Shown here: positions 1 through 6,770 of the stretch, piece after piece
Layout of the letters: each line of letters opens with the position of its first letter
Position numbering within the stretch: position 1 is the stretch's first letter
Assembly (NCBI GenBank): GCA_030603265.1
Contig: JAUVYD010000004.1
Span: 1 to 18,729, forward strand
Source: Dehalococcoidia bacterium
Lineage (GTDB): Bacteria; Chloroflexota; Dehalococcoidia; GIF9; AB-539-J10
Direction of reading: 5' to 3'
DNA: 18,729 nucleotides
Made by a program: the position numbers and the translations under genes
Notes under the pieces: model-generated
What the model was told of the DNA's origin: nothing
The model's database searches: none
What the model saw: the letters and a program-made list of their open reading frames with translations, nothing else

Positions 1-27
1 TGCGACGTTGTGTGACGACAGAGCGAC

Positions 28-47
28 GGGCCAGGCATGCCAGGCCC
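28..47. repeat. Imperfect inverted repeat downstream of secA
   Basis: GGGCC at 28-32 and GGCCC at 43-47 flank an inner GGC/GCC pair, with one A-A mismatch between the two stems. It lies 27 to 46 bases beyond the secA stop codon, so it could end the secA transcript, but no T-run follows on either strand. A second short pair, GCGGG/CCCGC at 66-70 and 80-84, straddles the secA stop codon. The remaining bases of 1-73 show no gene I can recognise. Confidence 0.3.
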
Positions 48-73
48 CTACAGCCGAAACCACGTGCGGGTTC

Positions 74-2725
74 CTACTTCCCGCAGCACTGCTTGTACTT
101 GCGGCCGGAGCCGCATGGACAGGGATCATTGCGTCCAACCTTCTTGCCACCTGGAGCGACGACTCGCTTCACCGAAGGCGGCCTGGCAGCAGGAGAAGGC
201 TGCTGAGTCTTAACGGAGACGCGGAACATCCCGGCGGCAACGTCATGCTTGATGGCGGCGAGAAGACCCTCGAAGAGCGCATGGCCTTCTCTCTTATACA
301 CGTCGATTGGTTTCTGCTGGCCTGCCGCCCGCAAACCGATTCCATGCCTCATGTGCTCCATCGCGGTGAGGTGTTCCATCCAGAGGTTATCAATCACCCT
401 CAACATGACGAATCTCTCGGCGAAGCGCATGGCCTGGGCACCCAGTTCGCTCTCTCGCTCTTCGTACGTCCGGTGGGCATACTGAGTGACCTTGCCGACA
501 ATGGTGTCACGGATGTGAGCCGGAGGGAGATGATGAAATGTCTCGTCGGCGAACTCGGACGAAACGGGGAACAAGGTGTTCAGGTCCTGGGCAAGAGCAT
601 CGCCATCCAGCTCTTCACGGTCCGGGTCGAGGTGCGCGTCGACCGCAATCTCAATCTCCTCGTCAAGCATGGACAGAATGTTCTCCCTCAGGTCGGCGCC
701 CGACAGCACCTTGCGTCGCTCATCGTAGGTGACCTGGCGATGCTTGTTCAGCACATCATCGTACTCAACAAGGTGCTTCCGCGTGTCGAAGTGGTAGCCC
801 TCGGTCTGGACTTGGGCGTTGGCTATTGCCCTGGTGACGACGGGGTGCTCGATGGGGGTCTGGTCATCCATTCCGGCCCACTCCATGACTGACTTCACGC
901 GTTCCCCACCGAAGCGGCGCATGATGTCGTCGTCAAGAGAGACGAAGAAACAGGTGGCTCCCGAATCGCCCTGTCGTCCCGAGCGCCCACGAAGCTGGTT
1001 ATCAATTCGTCTGGCCTCGTGATGTTCGGTGCCGAGAACGTAGAGTCCTCCCATCGCGACGACTGCGTCGTGCTCCTTCTGCCATTCTTCGGGTGGGCGG
1101 TTCGCCGGATTGCCACCCAGGATTATGTCCACTCCCCTGCCCGCCATGTTCGTTGCGACGGTGATAGCCCCGAGGCGACCTGCCTCAGCAATGATGCTGG
1201 CTTCCTTCTCATGGTTCTTGGCGTTGAGTATCTGGGCGCGGAGGCCCTGTCGCGTGAACAGGTCGCCGAGGACCTCTGACTTGTCGATGGATGTTGTGCC
1301 TACGAGGACAGGGCGGCCTGCTGCGTGGGCACGTGCCACGTCGTTGGCAACCGCCGTGAACTTAACCGCTTCGTCCCTGTAAATCCTGTCGGACAGGTCC
1401 TCCCTGATCATCGGCATGTTCGTCGGTACTACCAGGACTTCGAGGTTGTAGATGCGACTGAATTCCTCGGCCTCGGTAGCGGCTGTGCCCGTCATGCCTG
1501 CAAGCTTGGCGTACATCCTGAAGAAGTTCTGGAAAGTAATCGTGGCATGCGTGACGCTCTCGCGCTGGACCTGTACGTGTTCTCTGGCCTCGATTGCCTG
1601 GTGCAGGCCCTCCGAGTAGCGGCGGCCGGGCATGAGGCGTCCTGTGAACTCGTCAACGATTATCACCTGACCGTTCTTGACCACGTAGTCGCGGTCCCTG
1701 CGGAACAGGGCATGGGCGCGCAGTGCACTCTGGAGGTAGTGGGTGAGCACGAAGTTGGAATGGTCGAAGAGGCTCGGCCCCTTGAGCACTCCCTGCTGCT
1801 GCAGCATACTCTCCACTTTTGGGATGCCGATATCATCGGTCAGATGGACAGAACGAGTGCGCTCGTCCACCACGTAGTCGGTGTCACTCACCAGCCTGGA
1901 TACCACGCGGTCGAAGATGACGTACCTGTTGGCCGCTTCCTCTGACGCAGCGCTGATGATGAGCGGGGTTCGCGCCTCGTCAATGAGAATGTTGTCCACT
2001 TCATCGACGATAGCGTAGTGAAGGTCTCTCTGGGCGCACTGAGACAGGTCATTGACCATGTTGTCCCGCAGGTAGTCGAAGCCGAATTCGTTGTTGGTGC
2101 CGTACGTGATGTCGGCAGCGTAGGCCTCCCGCCGAGCGATGGGTCTGAGCTTCGACCATCGCTCGTTGGGGTCCTCATGCTCGGGGTCGTAGATGAACGA
2201 GGGACGCTGTGTCCCGTCATCCTGTCGCCCAGTGATACATGCAACTGAGAGACCGAGTGAATGATAGACCGGGCCCATCCAGAGGCAGTCGCGTTTCGCG
2301 AGATAGTCGTTGACGGTGACGAGGTGACAGCCCTTTCCCTCAAGCGCGTTCAAGTAGAGGGGGAGTGTAGCGGCGAGCGTCTTGCCTTCGCCTGTCTTCA
2401 TCTCGGCTATCTGCCCCAAATGGAGGGCGATTCCGCCGACCAACTGAACGTCGAAGTGCCGCAGGCCAAGCTTGCGCCGCGACGTCTCCCGAACCGCAGC
2501 GAAGGCCTGTGGCAGGATGTCGTCCAGCGTAGCCCCACGCCCGAGTTCCTGTTGCAGACCTTCGGTGATTGCGCGGAGAGCTTCGTCGCTGAGAGACTGG
2601 AGATCAGGCTCGAGGGAGTTCACGCGGTCGACAATAGGACCGAGCTTCTTCAACTGTTTCTCGTTGGAGTCGAAGAGCCCGCCGAACTTGCGTCCCAGGC
2701 GACCGGTGAAATGAACCACGTGCAT
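74..2725 (-). CDS. secA: Preprotein translocase subunit SecA
   Basis: SecA is the ATPase that pushes unfolded preproteins through the SecYEG channel at the cytoplasmic membrane. The 883-residue product is close to the usual family length of about 800-900. The Walker A motif MKTGEGKT is at residues 109-116 and the Walker B/DEVD box at 241-244, followed by the IDEARTPLIIS signature. A SEC-C zinc tail with Cys869, Cys871, Cys880 and Cys881 closes the protein; it is known in other SecAs to bind SecB or ribosomes. An insert of about 25 residues (roughly 166-196) interrupts the first nucleotide-binding fold before RREAYAADITYGT. The ATG at 2725 begins 27 bases after the prs stop codon, so the two genes are probably cotranscribed. 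A GGAG lies about 12 bases upstream, inside a hairpin. The start could be a few codons downstream, but the identity is certain. Confidence 0.98.
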   Translation of the reverse strand: MHVVHFTGRLGRKFGGLFDSNEKQLKKLGPIVDRVNSLEPDLQSLSDEALRAITEGLQQELGRGATLDDILPQAFAAVRETSRRKLGLRHFDVQLVGGIALHLGQIAEMKTGEGKTLAATLPLYLNALEGKGCHLVTVNDYLAKRDCLWMGPVYHSLGLSVACITGRQDDGTQRPSFIYDPEHEDPNERWSKLRPIARREAYAADITYGTNNEFGFDYLRDNMVNDLSQCAQRDLHYAIVDEVDNILIDEARTPLIISAASEEAANRYVIFDRVVSRLVSDTDYVVDERTRSVHLTDDIGIPKVESMLQQQGVLKGPSLFDHSNFVLTHYLQSALRAHALFRRDRDYVVKNGQVIIVDEFTGRLMPGRRYSEGLHQAIEAREHVQVQRESVTHATITFQNFFRMYAKLAGMTGTAATEAEEFSRIYNLEVLVVPTNMPMIREDLSDRIYRDEAVKFTAVANDVARAHAAGRPVLVGTTSIDKSEVLGDLFTRQGLRAQILNAKNHEKEASIIAEAGRLGAITVATNMAGRGVDIILGGNPANRPPEEWQKEHDAVVAMGGLYVLGTEHHEARRIDNQLRGRSGRQGDSGATCFFVSLDDDIMRRFGGERVKSVMEWAGMDDQTPIEHPVVTRAIANAQVQTEGYHFDTRKHLVEYDDVLNKHRQVTYDERRKVLSGADLRENILSMLDEEIEIAVDAHLDPDREELDGDALAQDLNTLFPVSSEFADETFHHLPPAHIRDTIVGKVTQYAHRTYEERESELGAQAMRFAERFVMLRVIDNLWMEHLTAMEHMRHGIGLRAAGQQKPIDVYKREGHALFEGLLAAIKHDVAAGMFRVSVKTQQPSPAARPPSVKRVVAPGGKKVGRNDPCPCGSGRKYKQCCGK

Positions 2726-2728
2726 TCA

Positions 2729-2751
2729 GCATGCGCACTCCGTGCGCACGA
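2729..2751 (-). promoter_or_regulatory. Hairpin covering the secA ribosome-binding region
   Basis: On the minus strand TGCGCAC and GTGCGCA (2748-2742 and 2738-2732) form a perfect 7-bp stem around the 3-base loop GGA. The stem extends to 9 bp with one G-U and one C-G pair. The loop and first stem base make the only Shine-Dalgarno-like GGAG ahead of secA. It occupies nearly all of the prs-secA gap. A role in restraining secA translation is inference; the inverted repeat is directly visible. Confidence 0.45.
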
Positions 2752-2752
2752 C

Positions 2753-3691
2753 CTACTCGAACATTGCCCCCACAGACAGGCCGGTGTGGATGCGGTGAAT
2801 GGCCTCGCCAAGAAGCGAAGAGATCGACAGCACTGTGATCTTGTCCAGCTTCTTGTCGCCGTTGAGAGAAACAGTATCCGTAACGACAACTTCCTTCACA
2901 GGACTGCTGGCAATCCTCTCAACTGCCTTTCCGGAGAGTATCGGGTGAGTCGCGCAGGCGTAGACCTCTGTAGCACCGCGTGCCAGCAGGGCATCCACGA
3001 CTCCCACCAGGGAACCGGCCGTGTCAATCTCGTCGTCGACTGTAAGCGCGACTCGTCCGCTGACATCACCGATAACGTTGAGAGCCTCGGTGGAGTCCGC
3101 GTTGCCGATTCTGCGCTTCTCGACAATCGCGAGTGCCGCGCCGAGACTTGCTGCGACGTCGCGTGCCCGCTTGGATATGCCTATGTCCGTGGCGACCACA
3201 ACGAGATCGGCGAGGCGCTTGCCCCGGAAATACTGGCAGATTATGGAGACAGCGGTCAGCTCGTCGACGGGTATGGTGAAGAAGCCCTGTATCTGGGGGG
3301 CGTGAAGGTCCACAGTGAGCACGCGTTCGGCGCCGGCTGTTGTCAGCAAGTCAGCGACCAGGCGAGCGGTAATCGGCACACGCGGCTGGTCTTTCTTGTC
3401 CGTGCGACCATAGCCGTAGTACGGCACCACGGCCGTGATTCGGCCCGCCGACGCACGCCGGAATGCATCGAGCATGATAAGCAACTCGACAAGGCTCTTG
3501 TTCACGGGGCTGCAGATAGGCTGGATTACGAACACGTCGCGCTGTCTGACGTTCTCAAGGATGCGAACGAATATGTTCTCGTTGGAGAACTCGAATACCT
3601 CGCATTTGCCGAGGGGAATGCCGAGGTAGTTACAGACCGCTCTCGCGAGATTGGGGTGAGCGTTGCCCGTGAATACTTTCAGTTCATCCAT
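2753..3691 (-). CDS. prs: Ribose-phosphate pyrophosphokinase (PRPP synthase)
   Basis: The enzyme transfers pyrophosphate from ATP to ribose 5-phosphate, making PRPP for purine, pyrimidine, histidine, tryptophan and NAD synthesis. The 312 residues match the usual length of class I enzymes. Visible signatures are SNENIFVRI at 36-44, VVPYYGYGRTDKKD at 88-101 (the usual form is YYGYARQDRKD), the DLHA histidine at 130, and the PRPP loop VDDEIDTAGSL at 218-228. The flexible region after residue 167 reads ATDIGISKRAR instead of the commoner SPDVGGVxRAR. I chose the ATG at 3691 because GAGGAG lies 8-9 bases upstream and it matches the family N-terminus; a longer open frame to 3826 overlaps glyA and is not needed. 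It lies between glyA and secA with its own promoter, and its position next to one-carbon metabolism fits nucleotide synthesis. Confidence 0.96.
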   Translation of the reverse strand: MDELKVFTGNAHPNLARAVCNYLGIPLGKCEVFEFSNENIFVRILENVRQRDVFVIQPICSPVNKSLVELLIMLDAFRRASAGRITAVVPYYGYGRTDKKDQPRVPITARLVADLLTTAGAERVLTVDLHAPQIQGFFTIPVDELTAVSIICQYFRGKRLADLVVVATDIGISKRARDVAASLGAALAIVEKRRIGNADSTEALNVIGDVSGRVALTVDDEIDTAGSLVGVVDALLARGATEVYACATHPILSGKAVERIASSPVKEVVVTDTVSLNGDKKLDKITVLSISSLLGEAIHRIHTGLSVGAMFE

Positions 3692-3728
3692 CTGACATAC
3701 TCCTCGCACGGGAGAGAATCGCCACAAG

Positions 3729-3734
3729 ATTATA
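3729..3734 (-). promoter_or_regulatory. Extended -10 promoter of prs
   Basis: The minus strand reads TGCTATAAT, a perfect TATAAT at 3734-3729 with the upstream TG of an extended -10 element. No good -35 is visible at 16-18 bases, which is usual for extended -10 promoters. Transcription would start near 3722, giving a leader of about 30 bases that carries the GAGGAG ribosome-binding site. The surrounding 14 bases CCGGTGCTATAATC recur exactly at the gatC promoter. Confidence 0.6.
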
Positions 3735-3761
3735 GCACCGGTAGCTGGCGCACGACCGCGC

Positions 3762-3777
3762 TGCGCGAGATAGCGCA
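3762..3777. repeat. Short inverted repeat between glyA and prs
   Basis: TGCGC at 3762-3766 and GCGCA at 3773-3777 flank a 6-base loop, 16 bases past the glyA stop codon. It could be a weak transcription stop or pause for glyA, but the stem is short and has no T-run. Confidence 0.2.
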
Positions 3778-3792
3778 AGAGGGTCTGCGGGC

Positions 3793-5052
3793 TCAGCACG
3801 ATTCCGGGAGAGGGTGGCTCACGCACATCTCAGCGACAACGTCGCGCACCTCGGCCCTCACCTGGTCGCTGTCAGGCTGCCGCAGTACCCGGCAAATCAA
3901 GCCTGTCAGAGTCCGGATGTCATCGGGAGTGAAACCCCGCGTGGTGATGGCGGGAGTACCGACGCGCAAACCGCCCGCCAGAAGCGGTGGCTGTGTATCA
4001 TACGGGATGCTGTTCCGGTTCGCGAGAATCCCTGCTCGTTCGAGCGCAATCTCGGCTTGCTTTCCGGTGATGTGCAATTGCCCCAGATCAACCAGCACAA
4101 GGTGGTTATCGGTCCCCCCACTAACGACGCGAAGTCCGGCGCCGGCCAGTTCTTCCGCCATGACGCGGGCATTGGCGACGATGGCTTCTGTGTATCGGCG
4201 GAAAGCCGGCTGCAGTGCCTGTTGAAAACACACGGCCTTGGCAGCAATCACGTGCATCAGCGGGCCGCCCTGGCTGCCTGGAAAGACAGCCGAGTCAATA
4301 CTACTTCCAAGAGCGGACGTGCTAAGAATGAATCCACCTCGAGGTCCACGCAGAGTCTTCTGTGTCGTGCCTGTTACAACATCGGCGTAAGGCACAGGCG
4401 ACGGGTGTGTTCCTCCTGCTATCAGTCCTGCTATGTGCGCGATGTCAACCATGAGCAAAGCGCCGACTTCTCTGGCTATGCGGGAGAAAGTCGCGAAGTC
4501 AATGATGCGGGGATACGAACTGGCGCCAGCAATAATAAGGTCCGGGTGGTGCTGCCGGGCGACCGCCCGCACCGCGTCATAGTCTATGAGTTCGGTCTCC
4601 CTGTCGACGCCGTACGTAACCACGCGGAACAGCCTGCCCGAGAAGTTCACCTCTGCACCATGGGTAAGATGGCCGCCATGGCTGCGGTCCATGCCCATGA
4701 TTGTTGCTCCCGGCTTGATCAGGGCCTGGTACGCAGCGAAGTTCGCCTGGCTCCCCGAATGTGATTGGACGTTGGCGTGTTCCGCCCCAAACAGCACTTT
4801 AGCCCGCGCGACGGCCGCTTGTTCCACCTCATCCACCACCGAGCACCCGCTGTAGTAGCGTCGCCCGGGATAGCCCTCTGCGTACTTGTCAGTCAAGAGA
4901 CTGGAGTGCGCGGCACGAATCGCACGACTGACGTGGTTCTCGGACGCGATAAGGTCGATCGTGGACGCCTGGCGCTGGTGCTCGTTCTTGATGAGTTCGG
5001 CGAGTTCAGGGTCAACAGCAGAAAGTGGTTCGAGTGAGGAGTAGGAATCCAT
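3793..5052 (-). CDS. glyA: Serine hydroxymethyltransferase
   Basis: GlyA converts serine and tetrahydrofolate to glycine and 5,10-methylene-tetrahydrofolate with PLP, feeding one-carbon units to purine, thymidylate and methionine synthesis. The 419 residues are typical. Visible family blocks are DLIASEN at 33-39, the YPGRRYYSGC segment at 61-70, HSGSQANF at 98-105, HGGHLTHG at 125-132 and the aspartate of MVDIAHIAGL at 201-210. The PLP lysine is Lys232 in TGTTQKTLRGPRGG. The residue just before it is Gln231, where the family normally has His (TTTTHKT). The ATG at 5052 fits the family N-terminus, but no ribosome-binding site precedes it and the promoter -10 ends 8 bases upstream, so the mRNA may be leaderless. 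prs follows after 101 bases on the same strand. Confidence 0.97.
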   Translation of the reverse strand: MDSYSSLEPLSAVDPELAELIKNEHQRQASTIDLIASENHVSRAIRAAHSSLLTDKYAEGYPGRRYYSGCSVVDEVEQAAVARAKVLFGAEHANVQSHSGSQANFAAYQALIKPGATIMGMDRSHGGHLTHGAEVNFSGRLFRVVTYGVDRETELIDYDAVRAVARQHHPDLIIAGASSYPRIIDFATFSRIAREVGALLMVDIAHIAGLIAGGTHPSPVPYADVVTGTTQKTLRGPRGGFILSTSALGSSIDSAVFPGSQGGPLMHVIAAKAVCFQQALQPAFRRYTEAIVANARVMAEELAGAGLRVVSGGTDNHLVLVDLGQLHITGKQAEIALERAGILANRNSIPYDTQPPLLAGGLRVGTPAITTRGFTPDDIRTLTGLICRVLRQPDSDQVRAEVRDVVAEMCVSHPLPESC

Positions 5053-5060
5053 ACCGTCGT

Positions 5061-5090
5061 AATATACTATGCGCTCTTGTCACCGGTCAA
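5061..5090 (-). promoter_or_regulatory. glyA promoter, apparently leaderless
   Basis: On the minus strand TTGACC (5090-5085) is separated by 18 bases from TATATT (5066-5061). Each matches five of six sigma70 consensus bases. A start 7-8 bases past the -10 falls at or within two bases of the glyA ATG at 5052, leaving essentially no leader. It is divergent from the hrcA promoter, whose -35 begins 28 bases away. Confidence 0.6.
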
Positions 5091-5117
5091 CCTGGTCACA
5101 TCGTAGCTATTCCTGCT

Positions 5118-5146
5118 TTGACAGTACGCGTTGGCCGTGCTAAATT
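5118..5146 (+). promoter_or_regulatory. hrcA-grpE-dnaK operon promoter
   Basis: A perfect TTGACA (5118-5123) is followed by exactly 17 bases and TAAATT (5141-5146, four of six consensus bases). Transcription would start near 5152, just before the CIRCE operator at 5155, so bound HrcA would block initiation. The -10 overlaps an extra half-site, GTGCTAA at 5137-5143. Confidence 0.75.
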
Positions 5147-5154
5147 TGCCTCTG

Positions 5155-5181
5155 TTAGCAGCCGACGGGATAGAGTGCTAA
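5155..5181 (+). promoter_or_regulatory. CIRCE operator (HrcA binding site)
   Basis: The element reads TTAGCAGCC (5155-5163), a 9-base spacer, then GAGTGCTAA (5173-5181). The known CIRCE consensus is TTAGCACTC-N9-GAGTGCTAA, so the right arm matches 9/9, the left arm 7/9, and the spacer length is exact. The last A of the right arm is the A of the hrcA ATG. HrcA bound here would repress its own operon, and as an RNA hairpin the site would hold the start codon. Confidence 0.9.
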
Positions 5182-6209
5182 TGAGTCTCACGGCAAGAAG
5201 GGAATCGATACTCCGCACCATCGTCAGCGAGTATATCGCTGCCGGTACCGCGGTCGCGTCGAAGGCAATAGCCCTCACCGACATACGCGTCAGCCCCGCG
5301 ACGATACGTAACGATGTGACCTGCCTCGAAGAGGAAGGTTACGTCACGAGGCCTCATTCCTCGGCAGGGGCTGTGCCCACCGACAGAGGCTATCGCTACT
5401 ATGTGGAATCGATTGACCGCGACGCGAAGCTGCCGCTGACGGACCAGCTTCTCATAGCCGACGTATGCCATGATGCCGGAGAGGAGCTTGACAAGCGGTT
5501 GAGGCTGATAGCCACTCTGCTCGCTCACTTCGTTCACAACGCTGCAATCGTGACACAACCCAAGGCCTCCCGGGCCCGCCTGAAGCACCTGCACCTTGTG
5601 TCTCTACATGAGATGCTGAGCCTGCTGATTGTGGTGTTGTATGAGCCTACTGTGGTTCGGCAGAGGACAGTGGCCTGGCCCGTGCCCGTGTCTCAGGACA
5701 CCCTGACGCAGATATCCAACCGGATGACGGCGCGCCTGGAGGGCATGTCGAGGAACGAAGTTGAGGCCGAGGTTGAAGGAGTGTCGACGGAGCGCGACAT
5801 CGTGGCCCAGATTGCGGACATGATGCGCGATGAGGACAAGCCGGAACTGGGGCACATGTACATTGAGGGCCTGCACCTGATGTTGAGCCAGCCGGAATTT
5901 GCCAAGAACACTCGCGCCCTCACACTTCTCAGACTGGTTGAGCGCGACGATTGGATGGAATCGGCGCTCGGACCGAACACTGAGGTCAATGGAATACGGG
6001 TTATAATCGGCCAGGAGAATCGCGAAGAGGCGCTGCAGGACCTCAGTCTCGTGGTGGGGAACTACGATTCGAGCGGCCAGTCGAAGGGAGTGATCGGGGT
6101 GATTGGTCCCAAGCGAATGGACTATCAGCGAGCCATCTCCTCCGTCAACTACCTGGCCGCGCTGTTGACCGAGTCTCTCTGCGAAAGTAGCTATCGGGAA
6201 GGAGTGTGA
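5181..6209 (+). CDS. hrcA: Heat-inducible transcription repressor HrcA
   Basis: HrcA is the DNA-binding repressor of class I heat-shock genes; it binds CIRCE and needs GroEL to stay active in the systems studied. The 342-residue product has the typical N-terminal winged helix-turn-helix (SLTARRESILRTIVSEYIAAG, then VSPATIRNDVTCLEEEGYVTRPHSSAGAVPTDRGYRYY in broken form across residues 36-73) and the longer C-terminal effector/dimerisation region, ending with a GPKRMDYQRAISSVNYL signature. The ATG at 5181 matches the family start; a longer frame beginning at 5025 would run through the promoter and CIRCE. Only a weak GAG precedes the start, within CIRCE itself. The gene is first in the operon; its stop is one base from the grpE start. 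Confidence 0.95.
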   Translation: MSLTARRESILRTIVSEYIAAGTAVASKAIALTDIRVSPATIRNDVTCLEEEGYVTRPHSSAGAVPTDRGYRYYVESIDRDAKLPLTDQLLIADVCHDAGEELDKRLRLIATLLAHFVHNAAIVTQPKASRARLKHLHLVSLHEMLSLLIVVLYEPTVVRQRTVAWPVPVSQDTLTQISNRMTARLEGMSRNEVEAEVEGVSTERDIVAQIADMMRDEDKPELGHMYIEGLHLMLSQPEFAKNTRALTLLRLVERDDWMESALGPNTEVNGIRVIIGQENREEALQDLSLVVGNYDSSGQSKGVIGVIGPKRMDYQRAISSVNYLAALLTESLCESSYREGV

Positions 6210-6210
6210 G

Positions 6211-6759
6211 GTGCTTCCAGGTGAAAACGACAACGTCGATCGCCCTGAAGAGGAGACTACAGACCACGAGCAGTACATCGAGGGATTGTCCCGGGAACTG
6301 AGAGACGAGCGGGAGAAAGCGCTATCCTACCTCGCCAACTGGCAGCGCGCACAGGCGGATCTTGAGAACTACCGCCGGCGTGTCCAACAGGAGCGGAACG
6401 AGGCGCTGGAGCTGGCGAACGGCGCCCTATTCACCAAGCTGCTGGGAGCAGTGGATGACCTGGAACGGGCGTTTGCGCGACCATCAAGCGAGATGCGCAA
6501 GAAGGAGTGGGTCGAGGGCGCCCGGTTCGGCTTCGAGAAACTGAAGACAACCCTCGAGAGTGAGGGCTTGAGCCCGATTGATGCGTTGGGAAAGCCATTT
6601 GACCCGCGACACCACGAGGCCATCATGAGGCGCTCTGGTGACGATGGCATGGTGGTGGAGGAAGTGCGGAAGGGCTATACGCTGAATGGCAGGGTACTGC
6701 GTCCCAGTATGGTCGTGGTTGGAACAGCAGAAGACGGTGCTTCTGAGGAGCACCTGTAA
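6211..6759 (+). CDS. grpE: Co-chaperone GrpE, DnaK nucleotide exchange factor
   Basis: GrpE is the dimeric exchange factor that releases ADP from DnaK. The 182 residues contain an acidic N-terminus, a long charged helix at about 20-75 that forms the dimer coiled coil, and the C-terminal beta domain with FDPRHHEAIM at 130-139 and the VRKGYTLNGRVLRPSMVVV block at 152-170. The start is GTG at 6211, one base after the hrcA stop, with AAGGAG 6 bases upstream inside the hrcA end, which suggests translational coupling. The grpE stop codon is itself part of the dnaK ribosome-binding site. Confidence 0.97.
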   Translation: MLPGENDNVDRPEEETTDHEQYIEGLSRELRDEREKALSYLANWQRAQADLENYRRRVQQERNEALELANGALFTKLLGAVDDLERAFARPSSEMRKKEWVEGARFGFEKLKTTLESEGLSPIDALGKPFDPRHHEAIMRRSGDDGMVVEEVRKGYTLNGRVLRPSMVVVGTAEDGASEEHL

Positions 6760-6770
6760 GGAGGAACAAT

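Noticed and set aside
8..892. A 294-codon plus-strand frame over the secA 3' end
   Set aside because: It is antisense to conserved SecA C-terminal sequence including the zinc tail and shows no family resemblance.
3692..3826. N-terminal extension of prs reaching into glyA
   Set aside because: It would translate through the prs promoter, and the ATG at 3691 has a good GAGGAG site and the family N-terminus.
2261..4225. A 654-codon open frame on the plus strand across secA, prs and glyA
   Set aside because: It lies entirely antisense to three well-supported genes. The product has no recognisable motif, and long antisense frames are expected in GC-rich coding DNA.
5025..5180. N-terminal extension of hrcA to 5025
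   Set aside because: It would run through the perfect TTGACA promoter and CIRCE, and HrcA proteins begin at the position of the ATG at 5181.
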